Of a DNA stretch of 64,000 nucleotides, positions 18,445 to 28,354 are shown in pieces; within the stretch, counting starts at the first letter, position 1, and each line of letters starts with the position of its first letter. The notes under the pieces were generated by a model. It had not been told where the DNA came from and did not search any database. It was given only the letters and a program-made list of their open reading frames with translations. A program made the translations under genes and the position numbers. This DNA comes from Rheinheimera soli. GTDB taxonomy: Bacteria; Pseudomonadota; Gammaproteobacteria; Enterobacterales; Alteromonadaceae. Location of the stretch: positions 1-64,000 of the forward strand of contig NZ_JAJOYU010000004.1 in assembly GCF_021290985.1 (NCBI RefSeq), written 5' to 3'.

Positions 18445-19788
18445 ATGTCCCCTATAAATTCAGCTTCACCGAATGCCATCCCTTTCTGGCAAGCCTTTTG
18501 GTTTTGGCTCAAGTTGGGTTGTATCAGTTTTGGTGGGCCTGCCGGGCAGATTGCCCTGATGCATACTGAGCTGGTGGAAAAACGCCGTTGGATCAGTGAA
18601 GGCCGGTTTTTGCATGCGCTGAATTATTGCATGTTGTTGCCCGGGCCTGAGGCGCAGCAACTGGCAACTTATTTAGGCTGGCTGATGCACCGCACTTTAG
18701 GTGGTGTGGTGGCGGGGTTGTTGTTTATTCTGCCGTCTTTGCTGTTGTTGGTGCTGCTTTCCTGGGGTTATCTGGTGTACGGCGAGCACCCTTGGGTGGC
18801 TGCTTTGTTTTATGGGATTAAACCTGCCATAGCCGCCATAGTGCTGCATGCCGCCTGGCGTATCGGCGGGCGGGTGATGAAACACCCGTTGTTATGGGCT
18901 ATAGCTGTTGCCGCTTTTGTCGCTATTTTTGCCTTTCAACTGCCATTCCCGCTTATTGTTTTGTCTGCTGCTTTGATTGGTTTTATCGGCAGCAAAGTTG
19001 CACCTGTAGTGTTTTCATCTGGCGGTCATACTGCTTCCCAAAAAAGTTATGGTCCGGCTTTGATTGACGATACAACGCCCACTCCTGACCATGCGTTGTT
19101 TCGTTGGAGCCGCTTTGTGGTTGTGGTGGCTTGCGGTTTAGTGCTTTGGATTGTGCCTATGCTGGCATTGACCTTCAGTTTGGGCTGGCAACATCAACTT
19201 ACCCAAATGAGCTGGTTTTTTACCAAAGCAGCCTTACTGACTTTTGGTGGTGCTTATGCTGTTTTGCCTTATGTCTATCAGGGCGCTGTGGATAAATTTG
19301 GCTGGCTAACACCTGGGCAAATGATGGACGGTTTGGCTTTAGGGGAAACTACGCCTGGTCCGCTAATTATGGTGGTGGTTTTTGTCGCTTTTGTTGGTGC
19401 TTATGTACAGGCCAGTTTTGGGCCTGATTTAATGCTTGCAGCAGGGGTGATAGCTGCGCTTTTGGTCAGTTGGTTTACTTTTTTACCTTCCTTTATTTTT
19501 ATTCTTGCAGGCGGCCCGCTGGTGGAATCTACCCAAGGCAAGTTGCAGCTGACTGCGCCATTAACGGCAATAAGTGCTTCAGTGGTCGGTGTTATCGTCA
19601 ATTTAGCGCTGTTTTTTGCCTACCATGTGTTATGGCCTACAGGTTTTGCTGGTGCTATCGACTGGCAAGCCGTGTTTATTACCATACTGGCTGCGCTGGC
19701 TTTGTTTGTGGCGAAGCAGGGATTGATGCGGGTTATCGCCGGAGCTGCCATTTTGGGCTTCATCTTGTCTTTTTGGAGTAGTTATTAA
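18445..19788 (+). CDS. chrA: Chromate transporter ChrA
   Basis: The 447-residue inner-membrane protein is a two-domain long-chain ChrA. Each half starts with a conserved motif: FGGPAGQIALMH (about 31-42), and TFGGAYAVLPYVYQGAV (about 265-281) with LALGETTPGPLI (about 298-309). About ten to twelve membrane segments are visible. ChrA proteins expel chromate with proton coupling, though many chromosomal copies have no tested role. Its stop overlaps the ATG of the next gene (TAATG), so the two are co-translated. No chrB-like regulator is present. Confidence 0.93.
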   Translation: MSPINSASPNAIPFWQAFWFWLKLGCISFGGPAGQIALMHTELVEKRRWISEGRFLHALNYCMLLPGPEAQQLATYLGWLMHRTLGGVVAGLLFILPSLLLLVLLSWGYLVYGEHPWVAALFYGIKPAIAAIVLHAAWRIGGRVMKHPLLWAIAVAAFVAIFAFQLPFPLIVLSAALIGFIGSKVAPVVFSSGGHTASQKSYGPALIDDTTPTPDHALFRWSRFVVVVACGLVLWIVPMLALTFSLGWQHQLTQMSWFFTKAALLTFGGAYAVLPYVYQGAVDKFGWLTPGQMMDGLALGETTPGPLIMVVVFVAFVGAYVQASFGPDLMLAAGVIAALLVSWFTFLPSFIFILAGGPLVESTQGKLQLTAPLTAISASVVGVIVNLALFFAYHVLWPTGFAGAIDWQAVFITILAALALFVAKQGLMRVIAGAAILGFILSFWSSY

Positions 19789-20414
19789 TGTGGATTGATC
19801 TGCAGCAGCTGGACCCTTCAGCTGCCTATAAGCTGTTAACCAGCACTATTACCCCTCGTCCTATTGCCTGGGTATCGAGCTTGTCCGCAGAGGGAGTGCT
19901 GAATTTAGCGCCTTTTAGTTTTTTTCAGATGGTGACGGATCAGCCGCCGACCTTGATGATTTCCACTCAACATAAAGCAGATGGCAGTCGAAAAGATACC
20001 AGCCTGAATATTGAAGCTACCCGGGATTTTGTGGTGAATCTGGTACCTCATGCGCTGGCGAATGAAATGAATATCAGCGCAGCCGCAGTGCCTGCTAATG
20101 AAAGTGAATTTGACTTAGCAAGGCTGGAGCAGGCCGCGTCCAGCCAAATTAAAGTGCCCCGGGTGGCGTTGGCTCCTGTAGCTTTGGAATGCCGGCTGGC
20201 AAAGTTGCAACCTTATCCGCCGGAAAACCCAAGCTGCGAAGTGATTTTTGCAGAAGTGCTGGCTATCTATATCAATCCCTCTGTGTTGGATGTCAATGGC
20301 ATGCCTGATCCTTACAAAATGGATTTAATCAGTCGTATTGGTGGTTCAGGTTACAGCAGGGTTGCTGCTGATATATTTCAGTTAGCCCGACCTGCTTCGG
20401 CAGTCCGTCGCTAA
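19788..20414 (+). CDS. Flavin reductase family protein (FMN-binding split barrel)
   Basis: The 208-residue protein has the N-terminal signature of the flavoredoxin-like group: YKLLTSTITPRPIAWVSSLS (about 14-33) and NLAPFSFFQMVTDQPPTLMI (about 39-58). KDTSLNIEATRDFVVNLVPH follows at about 69-88. Such proteins bind FMN and reduce flavin or act as small NAD(P)H-dependent oxidoreductases; the exact substrate is not predictable. It overlaps chrA by one base, and a redox partner for chromate handling would be a reasonable but unproven idea. A hairpin terminator follows. Confidence 0.85.
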   Translation: MWIDLQQLDPSAAYKLLTSTITPRPIAWVSSLSAEGVLNLAPFSFFQMVTDQPPTLMISTQHKADGSRKDTSLNIEATRDFVVNLVPHALANEMNISAAAVPANESEFDLARLEQAASSQIKVPRVALAPVALECRLAKLQPYPPENPSCEVIFAEVLAIYINPSVLDVNGMPDPYKMDLISRIGGSGYSRVAADIFQLARPASAVRR

Positions 20415-20426
20415 ACTCCCTGTTTC

Positions 20427-20460
20427 GCCCTGAATGCGCTCTCGTGCTCAGGGCTTTTTT
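20427..20460 (+). terminator. Rho-independent terminator after chrA-flavin reductase
   Basis: GCCCTGA (20427-20433) and TCAGGGC (20448-20454) form a stem followed by TTTTTT. Confidence 0.85.
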
Positions 20461-20882
20461 AATGCCTGTTGTGAGCGCTTGCTTACCTTGTGTCGCTTTA
20501 TTTTATTGATATTGCCTTGTGTTTAGTAGCCTGTTTCTCTGCTTTTCTCACCTCCTTCTGAAAGCGATAAGCTTTTGCAGTTATTATCGTTTATAACTAC
20601 CTTTGCTGACGTCTCTGCGCGAGATATCAATTTATATTATTAAAAATCATAGAGTTATTAAGATCCTTTGGCCGAAAAAATCGCTGTCACAGCTTTGGTA
20701 ACAGCAGCTTGGTCGCGTGCGGCTGGCTGTTAGTCTGAATCATTGGGTTATGCGTAACTAAATAAAAAATTTCAAACTATTTTATGGTTTTTTTCTTCCA
20801 CTTTTTCCCACAGAAATCAGGATCTTCGCGCTAAGCCTTGTTTTTACTGGATCTGTCATGATCAAACAAAGGGGTTTTCACC
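20461..20882. other. Long AT-rich leader region before the dcw promoter
   Basis: About 420 bp with no convincing gene. It holds several A/T tracts (for example near 20760-20800) and TTTTTCCCACAG at 20805-20816. GATCAAACAA occurs once here and once again just before the mraZ start. It may be an upstream control region for the cell division cluster. Confidence 0.4.
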
Positions 20883-20912
20883 TTGACAAGCTTTCTTCTG
20901 CGGCCCTAAACT
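20883..20912 (+). promoter_or_regulatory. Promoter of the dcw cluster (Pmra)
   Basis: TTGACA (20883-20888), an 18-bp spacer and TAAACT (20907-20912). The predicted start at about 20919 immediately precedes the MraZ repeats, the same arrangement as in E. coli. Confidence 0.7.
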
Positions 20913-20920
20913 GTACATCA

Positions 20921-20950
20921 GTGGGAAATTGTGGGTATTTGTGGATCAAA
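20921..20950 (+). promoter_or_regulatory. MraZ binding repeats
   Basis: Three direct 10-bp units, GTGGGAAATT, GTGGGTATTT and GTGGATCAAA, match the known MraZ operator of TGGG(N) repeats spaced by 5 bp, although the third unit is degenerate (TGGA). They lie between the promoter and mraZ, so MraZ should repress its own cluster. Confidence 0.8.
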
Positions 20951-20984
20951 TATCAGGATCAAACAACAATGAAGTGGGATTAAT

Positions 20985-21449
20985 ATGTTCCGTGGGTCGT
21001 TTTCTTTAACATTGGATGATAAGGGTCGGTTAGCGCTGCCAACGCGTTACCGCGATACCTTATTTGCTGATGCAGAAGGCGCCATGGTTTGTACTATTCA
21101 CACCAAAGATCCTTGTTTACTGCTGTATCCACTGCCTGAATGGGAAGAGGTTGCAGAACAATTGCAGCGTTTATCCAATCAGAACCCACAAGAGCTGCGC
21201 TTTAAACGTTTATTGATAGGCCACGCGTCAGATTGTGACATGGATAAAAGCGGCCGCATTCTATTACCTGCGCCACTAAGAAGCCATGCCAGCCTGACAA
21301 AAAACATCCGCTTAGTCGGACAACTTAACAAATTCGAGATCTGGGACGAAGATACGTGGAATAAACGTGTTGCCGAAGATATGGCAATTGAACGTGATAT
21401 GTCCGTCGACGCCGAGATCTCAGAGCGGCTGCAGGATTTTGTACTCTAA
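20985..21449 (+). CDS. mraZ: Transcriptional regulator MraZ
   Basis: The 154-residue protein has two SpoVT-AbrB-like repeats. The first is [20 protein letters not shown] and the second is [19 protein letters not shown] (about 86-104). MraZ forms a ring that binds TGGG repeats and represses the dcw promoter; such repeats are visible just upstream. Length fits E. coli MraZ (152). Its stop overlaps the rsmH start (TAATG). Confidence 0.96.
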   Translation: MFRGSFSLTLDDKGRLALPTRYRDTLFADAEGAMVCTIHTKDPCLLLYPLPEWEEVAEQLQRLSNQNPQELRFKRLLIGHASDCDMDKSGRILLPAPLRSHASLTKNIRLVGQLNKFEIWDEDTWNKRVAEDMAIERDMSVDAEISERLQDFVL

Positions 21450-22387
21450 TGGATCAAAGCGCCCATATCTCTGTCTTATTGGCTGAAACCATAGACGGAT
21501 TAGCCATCAAACCCGACGGGATTTATCTCGACGGTACTTTTGGCCGCGGTGGTCACAGCAGAGTGATCTTATCTAAACTAGGCGAACAAGGCCGTTTATA
21601 CGGTATTGATCGCGACCCTGCTGCTATTGCCGCAGCCCAGCCTTTATTAGCTGACCCACGTTTTTCTATTACCCATAGTCCTTTTGCTGCTTTAGCCCAA
21701 ATCGCTGAAGACCACGGCATTACCGGCAAGGTTGACGGTATATTGCTGGATTTAGGTGTGTCTTCACCGCAACTGGATGATGCTGAACGTGGTTTCAGCT
21801 TTATGCGTGATGGCCCGCTGGATATGCGGATGGATCCAACTTCTGGTATTTCAGCTGCCGACTGGCTGGCGAAAGCAGATGTCGAAGACATTACTTTTGT
21901 ATTACGTGAATACGGTGAAGAAAAATCAGCCTGGCGTATTGCCAATGCGATAGTAGATAGCCGTAGTGAGCAACCACTGACCCGCACAGCTCAGCTGGCC
22001 AGCTTAATCAGCACAGTAGTACCAAAAAGCCACAAAGAGAAAAAACACCCTGCGACTCGTAGCTTTCAGGGCATACGTATTTACATCAATAGTGAACTGG
22101 ATCAGATCAAAACTGCGCTGGACGCTGCTGTTCATGTATTAAAACCTGGTGGCCGTTTAACTGTGATTAGCTTCCACTCGCTGGAAGATCGGATGGTAAA
22201 GCAGTTTATGCGTTTAAAAAGCAAAGGCGCTGCCATTCCTAAAGGTTTACCCCTGACGCAAGATCAACTGAATTTGTACACGCCATTAAAACTGATTGGC
22301 AAAGCTATTATGCCGTCTGATGCAGAACTGGAAAACAACGTCAGAGCCCGTAGCGCTGTATTACGTATAGCGGAGAAAACCGCATGA
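21449..22387 (+). CDS. rsmH: 16S rRNA (cytosine1402-N4)-methyltransferase RsmH
   Basis: The 312-residue enzyme methylates N4 of C1402, the same nucleotide modified by RsmI earlier in this window. SAM-binding motif [14 protein letters not shown] (about 28-41), [20 protein letters not shown] (about 96-115), and [15 protein letters not shown] near 240 are intact. It overlaps mraZ by one base and ftsL by four. Confidence 0.97.
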   Translation: MDQSAHISVLLAETIDGLAIKPDGIYLDGTFGRGGHSRVILSKLGEQGRLYGIDRDPAAIAAAQPLLADPRFSITHSPFAALAQIAEDHGITGKVDGILLDLGVSSPQLDDAERGFSFMRDGPLDMRMDPTSGISAADWLAKADVEDITFVLREYGEEKSAWRIANAIVDSRSEQPLTRTAQLASLISTVVPKSHKEKKHPATRSFQGIRIYINSELDQIKTALDAAVHVLKPGGRLTVISFHSLEDRMVKQFMRLKSKGAAIPKGLPLTQDQLNLYTPLKLIGKAIMPSDAELENNVRARSAVLRIAEKTA

Positions 22388-22692
22388 GCGCTATTAAACT
22401 GAACCGTCTAATCATCAGCGATATCTGGCAGCACAAGTTTCTGCTGGTGCTGATGCTGTGCTGTTTAGGTTCAGCTTTGGCCGTGGTGGAATTCACTCAT
22501 ATGAACCGCCAGTTGACTATGTACGAAGATAAAATACTGCAACATCGCGACACCCTGGAAATGGAGTGGCGCAATTTGTTGCTGGAGCAAAGGGCTTTGT
22601 CCGAGCACAGCAGGGTTGAAGAGCTGGCAGCGACCAAACTCAATATGGTCAGGCCCAGCGGCCCGCAAGATGTGGTGGTGCAGGAACCATGA
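22384..22692 (+). CDS. ftsL: Cell division protein FtsL
   Basis: This 102-residue bitopic protein has a short cytoplasmic start, one membrane helix (about 19-37, [19 protein letters not shown]) and a periplasmic coiled coil with [20 protein letters not shown] and leucine heptads. FtsL joins FtsB and FtsQ and activates FtsWI septal synthesis. Sequence is typically variable; identity rests on its place between rsmH and ftsI and on topology. ATGA-type overlaps occur at both ends. Confidence 0.93.
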   Translation: MSAIKLNRLIISDIWQHKFLLVLMLCCLGSALAVVEFTHMNRQLTMYEDKILQHRDTLEMEWRNLLLEQRALSEHSRVEELAATKLNMVRPSGPQDVVVQEP

Positions 22693-24443
22693 TAAAGAAA
22701 CCAGCAGCACCTAAAAAGCAGGCGAAAAAGAATCAACAGCCGACTGTCATCAGTTGGCGTTTTGCTTTTGTAATTGTGTCCTTATTGGCGGTATTCAGCG
22801 CACTGATTATCCGTGCAGCTTATTTGCAGGTGTTAGAACCTGAAATGCTGCTGGAACAAGGCGATATGCGAACGCTGCGGGTGAAATCTGACGCTGCGAT
22901 GCGTGGCATGATTTTAGACCGTAATGGCGAAGAGCTGGCGGTCAGCGTACCTGTTCAATCGATTTGGGCGGATCCACAGCTGGTGCTGCGCAGCAGACAT
23001 AAAATTGATGAACGTCGCTGGCATGCGCTGGCGGATATGCTGCAAATCAGCCCGCAGCAATTATCGGACAAAATTGGTGCCGACGACTCCAAACGTTTTG
23101 TTTATCTGCAACGTCAGGCCAGTCCTGCCACAGTGGATTACATTAGACAGTTAAAAATTCCTGGTATTGCTTTTCAGCAAGAATCCCGCCGCTATTATCC
23201 GGCCGGTGAAGTTACTGCGCATCTGTTAGGTTTTACCAATGTGGACGATCAGGGCATGGAAGGGATAGAACGTCAGTTTAACGACGTTTTAACCGGCAAA
23301 CCTGCGTTAAAAACCATTCGCAAAGATGCCAAAGGCCGTGAAGTTGAAGTCTTGTCACAAACTGATGGTCAGGCGTCCAATAATATCCAGCTGAGTATCG
23401 ACCAGCGTATTCAGGCAGTCGCTTACCGTGAACTGAAAAAAGCTGTGATGCAGTTTGGTGCGACTTCAGGCTCTGTAGTGGTGGTTGACGTACACAACGG
23501 TGAAGTACTGGCACTGGCCAACGCACCTTCGTACAACCCAAACAACAGAAAGAATGCCGACAGCAACAGATACCGTAACCGTGCTATCACAGATACCTTT
23601 GAACCCGGTTCTACCATTAAACCATTGCCTGTTTTGGCCGCCTTGGAAAATGGCACTGCCACTATGGATACGGTGATTTCTACGGGTTATGGTCCTGTAC
23701 GTATTGGTGGTCGTTTAGTGCGTGATGTCAATGGTTATGGAGATCTGGACCTGACCGGCATTATGCGCAAGTCCAGTAATATAGGGGTTACGCGCTTAGC
23801 TTTAGGCATGCCAACGGATAAATTCCTTGATATGTATTACAAGATGGGCGTGGGCTCAGAAACAGGTTTAGGTCTGACTGGCGAAACGTCTGGAGTATTG
23901 CGTGAACAAAGGCGTTGGGGCGAACACGCTTTAGCTACAGTTTCCTTTGGTTATAGCTTTACGGTGAATGCGGTGCAATTGGCCCGCATTTACGCCACTA
24001 TAGCTAACGGTGGTGTGTCTTACCCTTTGTCTATTTTCAAAAGCACCAAAAAACCTCAAGGTGAACGTGTGATCAGCGAACAACATGCCGACAATATGGT
24101 GGCGATGTTAGAAGCTGTGGTGGGACCTGGTGGTAGTGCAAAAAAAGCGGCTGTGCCTGGTTATAGAGTAGGTGGAAAAACAGGGACTGCGAAAAAAGCC
24201 GGTATCCGTGGTTACAGCGATGACTATATCGGATCTTTTGCTGGCGTAGCTCCTATTTCTGACCCTCGTATTGCAGTTGTGGTCATTATCAACGAACCAA
24301 GCGGCGATTATTATTACGGCGGCGAAGTTGCTGCTCCTGTGTTCTCTGCTGTGTCGGGTGCTGCCATGCAGTTACTCAATATTGCACCTGATGCCAACGA
24401 CAGCCGTATCAGCAAGATCAGTGAGGTGCCCAATGCCGGCTAA
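22689..24443 (+). CDS. ftsI: Septal peptidoglycan transpeptidase FtsI (PBP3)
   Basis: The 584-residue class B penicillin-binding protein cross-links septal peptidoglycan. It has a single N-terminal anchor (about 24-44), a pedestal dimerisation domain (about 60-220) and the transpeptidase domain. The catalytic motifs are FEPGSTIKPL (Ser nucleophile, about residue 306), SSN (about 361) and GKTGTAKK (about 497). The stop lies inside the start of murE. Length matches E. coli FtsI (588). Confidence 0.97.
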   Translation: MIKKPAAPKKQAKKNQQPTVISWRFAFVIVSLLAVFSALIIRAAYLQVLEPEMLLEQGDMRTLRVKSDAAMRGMILDRNGEELAVSVPVQSIWADPQLVLRSRHKIDERRWHALADMLQISPQQLSDKIGADDSKRFVYLQRQASPATVDYIRQLKIPGIAFQQESRRYYPAGEVTAHLLGFTNVDDQGMEGIERQFNDVLTGKPALKTIRKDAKGREVEVLSQTDGQASNNIQLSIDQRIQAVAYRELKKAVMQFGATSGSVVVVDVHNGEVLALANAPSYNPNNRKNADSNRYRNRAITDTFEPGSTIKPLPVLAALENGTATMDTVISTGYGPVRIGGRLVRDVNGYGDLDLTGIMRKSSNIGVTRLALGMPTDKFLDMYYKMGVGSETGLGLTGETSGVLREQRRWGEHALATVSFGYSFTVNAVQLARIYATIANGGVSYPLSIFKSTKKPQGERVISEQHADNMVAMLEAVVGPGGSAKKAAVPGYRVGGKTGTAKKAGIRGYSDDYIGSFAGVAPISDPRIAVVVIINEPSGDYYYGGEVAAPVFSAVSGAAMQLLNIAPDANDSRISKISEVPNAG

Positions 24444-25902
24444 CTCACTTCAGCTATGGCTGACACCTTTTGCAATTCAGTTGCCCACTGCTGTGGCGGC
24501 TTTGCCGTTACAGAATTTACGTATCAGCAGCGCGGAAGTACAAAGTGGTGATGTTTTTTTAGCTTTGCCTGGTACCAAAACGCATGGCAATCAGTTTATT
24601 GAAAAGGCTTTAGCTGCTGGTGCTGTGTTGGTATTAACCGATACTCAGAGCGCGCTTAATGATCAGCGCATTGTGGTTGTAACTGATTTGGTTCAATTGT
24701 TGCCAGCCTTGGCTGCCGCTTTTTATCCACATCAGGCGCAGCAACTTGTGGGTATTACTGGCACTAACGGCAAATCCAGCACTGCAATTTTTGTCAATCA
24801 ACTGGCTGTGCTGTTAGAGCAACAAGCCGCTGTGATTGGCACTTTGGGGTATGGCGATTATCGCAGTTTGACTGCACTGAATAACACTACGCCTCATCTG
24901 GTGGATATTCACCGTATTCTTGCTTCCGAAGCAGCCAAAGGCAAAGCGCTGGTGGCGATGGAAGTATCGTCTCATGCGTTAGTGCAACAACGTGTGGCTG
25001 GTTTGCAGTTTGAAGTGGCTCTGTTTACCAATTTAACCCGCGATCATCTGGATTATCACGGCACTATGCAAGCGTACGGCGAAGCCAAGGCTTTGTTATT
25101 TAAGCCAGATTTAGCCAAAAAAGCTGTGATTCATGTTTCCGATGAGTTTGGCCGCCAGTTAGCGGCTGACTGCACTCTTCCTGTGCTGGCTTATGGGCAG
25201 TTGAAAGATTGCCAGGGCTATAGCGAGTATTTGGCTTACGACCAACTGGAAATCACCCCGCTGGGTTATCAGTTCCGCTTAACCAGTCATCTGGGTCAGC
25301 AACAATTACAGCTGAAAGTGCTGGGTGAATTTAATATTCAAAACGTTTTGGCCGCTTTCGGCGCTATGTTGCAGCTGGGTCATAGCTTTGACACTTTAGT
25401 TGTGGCTGTGCAGCAACTATGTAGTGTGCCGGGTCGTATCGAACAGTTTTATCAGCCAAGCCGTAAGGTAATGGCTGTGGTGGATTATGCCCATACGCCT
25501 GATGCGCTGGAGCAAACTTTAATCGCGGTTCGTAACCATTGTCAGGGCCAGCTTTGGGTGGTCTTTGGTTGTGGTGGCGATAGAGATAAAGGTAAACGGC
25601 CTTTAATGGGTGCTATTGCAGAACGTTTAGCGGACCAACTGATTATTACTGCGGACAATCCACGCACTGAAGATGTCATGGCGATTTGCCTGGATATAGC
25701 GGCAGGCTGTACTGCAGGCCAGTATCAGTTGATCACCGATCGTAAAACGGCCATACGCAGCGCATTAGAACAAGCCAAAGCTGGTGATCTGGTACTGATC
25801 GCCGGTAAAGGCCATGAAGATTATCAAATCATTGGCCATGAAGTTTTGCCTTATGACGAACGCGCTTTTGTTCGACAACTGGTGACGGAGACTGCTTTAT
25901 GA
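24433..25902 (+). CDS. murE: UDP-MurNAc-tripeptide synthetase MurE (meso-diaminopimelate adding)
   Basis: The 489-residue ligase adds meso-diaminopimelate to UDP-MurNAc-L-Ala-D-Glu. P-loop GITGTNGKSSTAIF (about 105-118), NTTPHLVDIHR, MEVSSHALVQQR and FTNLTRDHLDYHG (carbamylated lysine follows in EAKALLF) are present. DNPRTED (about 407) is the DNPR motif that selects diaminopimelate over lysine. I placed the start at the ATG 24433 (MPANSLQLW), which overlaps the end of ftsI by 11 bases; a longer open frame upstream lies inside ftsI. Confidence 0.96.
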   Translation: MPANSLQLWLTPFAIQLPTAVAALPLQNLRISSAEVQSGDVFLALPGTKTHGNQFIEKALAAGAVLVLTDTQSALNDQRIVVVTDLVQLLPALAAAFYPHQAQQLVGITGTNGKSSTAIFVNQLAVLLEQQAAVIGTLGYGDYRSLTALNNTTPHLVDIHRILASEAAKGKALVAMEVSSHALVQQRVAGLQFEVALFTNLTRDHLDYHGTMQAYGEAKALLFKPDLAKKAVIHVSDEFGRQLAADCTLPVLAYGQLKDCQGYSEYLAYDQLEITPLGYQFRLTSHLGQQQLQLKVLGEFNIQNVLAAFGAMLQLGHSFDTLVVAVQQLCSVPGRIEQFYQPSRKVMAVVDYAHTPDALEQTLIAVRNHCQGQLWVVFGCGGDRDKGKRPLMGAIAERLADQLIITADNPRTEDVMAICLDIAAGCTAGQYQLITDRKTAIRSALEQAKAGDLVLIAGKGHEDYQIIGHEVLPYDERAFVRQLVTETAL

Positions 25903-27275
25903 TCCCTTTACAAACAAAAGAAATAGCACAACTAGTGCAGGGACAACTGGTTGGTGCTGATATTCAGATCAACAGCGTCAGCACAGACAGCCGCAATATT
26001 ACTCAAGGCGATTTGTTTATTGCTTTAAAAGGTCCGAATTTTGATGGTCATCAGTTTGCCGCTGATGTGATCAGTAAAGGTGCAGTCGCTTTAATTGTTG
26101 ATCAGCAGCTGGATGTCGCAGTGCCGCAGATTATTGTCGCCGACACCCGTTTAGCGTTAGGCGCTTTGGGTGCTGCAGTGAAGCAAAAGGTCAATCCTAA
26201 ATCTGTGGCTGTGACTGGCAGTGTGGGTAAAACCACGGTCAAAGAGATGATGGCAGCCATTTTGGATCGTATTGGTAATGTGCTGGCGACTGCCGGCAAC
26301 TTTAACAACGATATTGGTGCGCCTTTAACCTTATTACGTTTAACAGAGCAGCATCAGTACGCTGTGATGGAGCTGGGTGCCAATCATTTAGGTGAAATCG
26401 CTTACACCTCTTCGTTGGTGAAACCTGAAGTGTCCATTATCACCAATGTGGCTGCTGCCCATTTGGAAGGTTTTGGCGATTTGTTTGGTGTGGCTCGTGC
26501 CAAAGGCGAAATTTATGGCTCTTTAGGCCCTGCTGGTGTTGCCATAGTGCCGCTGGACAGCGAATTTTCTGATTACTGGTTAAAGCGGTTACAGAATAAA
26601 ACTGTGTTGACCTTTAGCAGCACTCAGGCAGCCGATTTTACCGCTGAACATGTAGTGCTGAATGAACAAGGTTGTGCCAGCTTTGATTTGGTTTGCCCGC
26701 AAGGCCGCATTTTTATTCAATTGGTGTTACCTGGCAAACATAACGTGGCTAATGCGCTGGCTGCAGCAGCTGCTACTTTGGCCTTAGGTGCCAGCCTGAC
26801 CGATGTGCAGTTAGGTTTGGCGGCGATGACGCCGGTCAAAGGCCGGATTAATGTCACACAAGCCAGCGACAAATTACGTCTGATTGACGATACCTATAAT
26901 GCGAATTCTGAATCCACTAAGGCCGCCATCGACTTGTTGGCTACTTATCCTGGTTTCAGAGTATTAGTCTTTGGCGATATGGGTGAACTGGGCGCTGATG
27001 CCCGTTTGTACCATGAAGAAGTCGGTTTATACGCCAAACAAAAGGGAATTAATCTGTTATTCACCTTGGGTGTGTTATCACAGAGCGCCAGTGATTTATT
27101 TAACGGCCAAGGGGCCCATTTTAGTTCCCGTCAGCAACTGATCCAAAAGTTAGGCCCGATCCTTGATGAACAGTCGAGTAGCACCGTACTGGTCAAAGGT
27201 TCGCGCAGCGCCAAAATGGAATTGGTCGTGCAGGACTTGCTAGAAAGATGTCAGCAGGAGATCAGCTCATGTTAG
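25899..27275 (+). CDS. murF: UDP-MurNAc-tripeptide--D-Ala-D-Ala ligase MurF
   Basis: The 458-residue Mur ligase adds D-Ala-D-Ala to the tripeptide precursor. N-terminal substrate domain with [18 protein letters not shown] (about 28-45), P-loop [15 protein letters not shown] (about 105-119), [11 protein letters not shown] (about 157), and [10 protein letters not shown] (about 331) are typical. It overlaps murE by four bases and mraY by seven. Confidence 0.96.
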   Translation: MIPLQTKEIAQLVQGQLVGADIQINSVSTDSRNITQGDLFIALKGPNFDGHQFAADVISKGAVALIVDQQLDVAVPQIIVADTRLALGALGAAVKQKVNPKSVAVTGSVGKTTVKEMMAAILDRIGNVLATAGNFNNDIGAPLTLLRLTEQHQYAVMELGANHLGEIAYTSSLVKPEVSIITNVAAAHLEGFGDLFGVARAKGEIYGSLGPAGVAIVPLDSEFSDYWLKRLQNKTVLTFSSTQAADFTAEHVVLNEQGCASFDLVCPQGRIFIQLVLPGKHNVANALAAAAATLALGASLTDVQLGLAAMTPVKGRINVTQASDKLRLIDDTYNANSESTKAAIDLLATYPGFRVLVFGDMGELGADARLYHEEVGLYAKQKGINLLFTLGVLSQSASDLFNGQGAHFSSRQQLIQKLGPILDEQSSSTVLVKGSRSAKMELVVQDLLERCQQEISSC

Positions 27276-28351
27276 TGTGGTTAGCCGAGTATTTAACTCA
27301 ATATATCAATGCCTTTAACGTATTCAGTTACCTGACTTTCAGGTCTATTCTGGGTATTTTAACCGCCTTAATGCTGAGCCTGTATTTTGGCCCCAAGCTA
27401 ATAGCTAAGCTACAACAACTGCAAATCGGTCAAACCGTACGGGATGATGGCCCACAAAGCCATTTCTCGAAAAAAGGCACTCCGACTATGGGCGGTTTGC
27501 TGATTTTAGCTTCAGTGTTGGCCAGCATTCTGCTGTGGGCAGACCTTGGCAATAAATACGTCTGGGTGGTGATTTTTACGCTGGTAAGCTTTGGCTGGAT
27601 TGGCTTTATTGATGACTATCGCAAAGTGGTGCGTAAAGATCCAAAAGGCCTGATCGCCAAATGGAAATACTTCTGGCAGTCCCTGTTTGCCATCGCTATC
27701 GCCTTTTTCCTCTATGCCACGGCAGAACGCCCGGCTGAAACCAGTTTAGTAGTGCCATTTATTAAAGATGTGCTGCCACAGCTGGGTTTTATCTACATTG
27801 CTTTGTGTTATTTCGTTATTGTGGGTACCAGCAATGCGGTGAATTTAACCGATGGTTTAGACGGTTTAGCCATAGTGCCAACCATTATGGTGGCCTTTGC
27901 GTTTGCCATTATCGCCTACGCCAGCGGTAACGTGAATTTCGCCAACTACCTGAATATTCCTTATCTGCCTCATGCCAGTGAACTGGTGGTGGTCTGTGCT
28001 GCCTTGGTCGGCGCAGGCCTGGGTTTCCTTTGGTTTAATACCTATCCTGCTCAGGTTTTTATGGGCGATGTGGGGTCTTTAGCTTTAGGTGCAGTGCTGG
28101 GCGTGATTGCCATTTTAGTCCGTCAGGAAATAGTGCTGTTTATTATGGGCGGTGTTTTTGTGATGGAAACCGTGTCGGTAATTTTGCAGGTCGGTTCTTA
28201 CAAATTACGCGGCCAGCGGATTTTCCGCATGGCGCCTATTCACCATCATTACGAATTAAAAGGCTGGCCTGAGCCTCGCGTTATTGTGCGGTTCTGGATT
28301 TTGTCAGTCATTTTTGTGCTGATTGGTTTAGCTACTTTAAAACTGAGATAA
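27269..28351 (+). CDS. mraY: Phospho-MurNAc-pentapeptide transferase MraY
   Basis: The 360-residue membrane enzyme makes lipid I by joining phospho-MurNAc-pentapeptide to undecaprenyl phosphate. About ten membrane helices are visible. Conserved cytoplasmic loops are [11 protein letters not shown] (about 70), the aspartates of GFIDDYRKV (about 115), [10 protein letters not shown] (about 192) and the histidine cluster [13 protein letters not shown] (about 320). The ATG at 27269 has GGAG upstream and gives exactly the E. coli length; an earlier in-frame ATG at 27248 is less likely. Confidence 0.97.
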   Translation: MLVWLAEYLTQYINAFNVFSYLTFRSILGILTALMLSLYFGPKLIAKLQQLQIGQTVRDDGPQSHFSKKGTPTMGGLLILASVLASILLWADLGNKYVWVVIFTLVSFGWIGFIDDYRKVVRKDPKGLIAKWKYFWQSLFAIAIAFFLYATAERPAETSLVVPFIKDVLPQLGFIYIALCYFVIVGTSNAVNLTDGLDGLAIVPTIMVAFAFAIIAYASGNVNFANYLNIPYLPHASELVVVCAALVGAGLGFLWFNTYPAQVFMGDVGSLALGAVLGVIAILVRQEIVLFIMGGVFVMETVSVILQVGSYKLRGQRIFRMAPIHHHYELKGWPEPRVIVRFWILSVIFVLIGLATLKLR

Positions 28352-28354
28352 AAG

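Noticed and set aside
24271-24432. Longer N-terminus for MurE
   Set aside because: These codons lie inside ftsI and lack family similarity; the ATG at 24433 gives the normal length.
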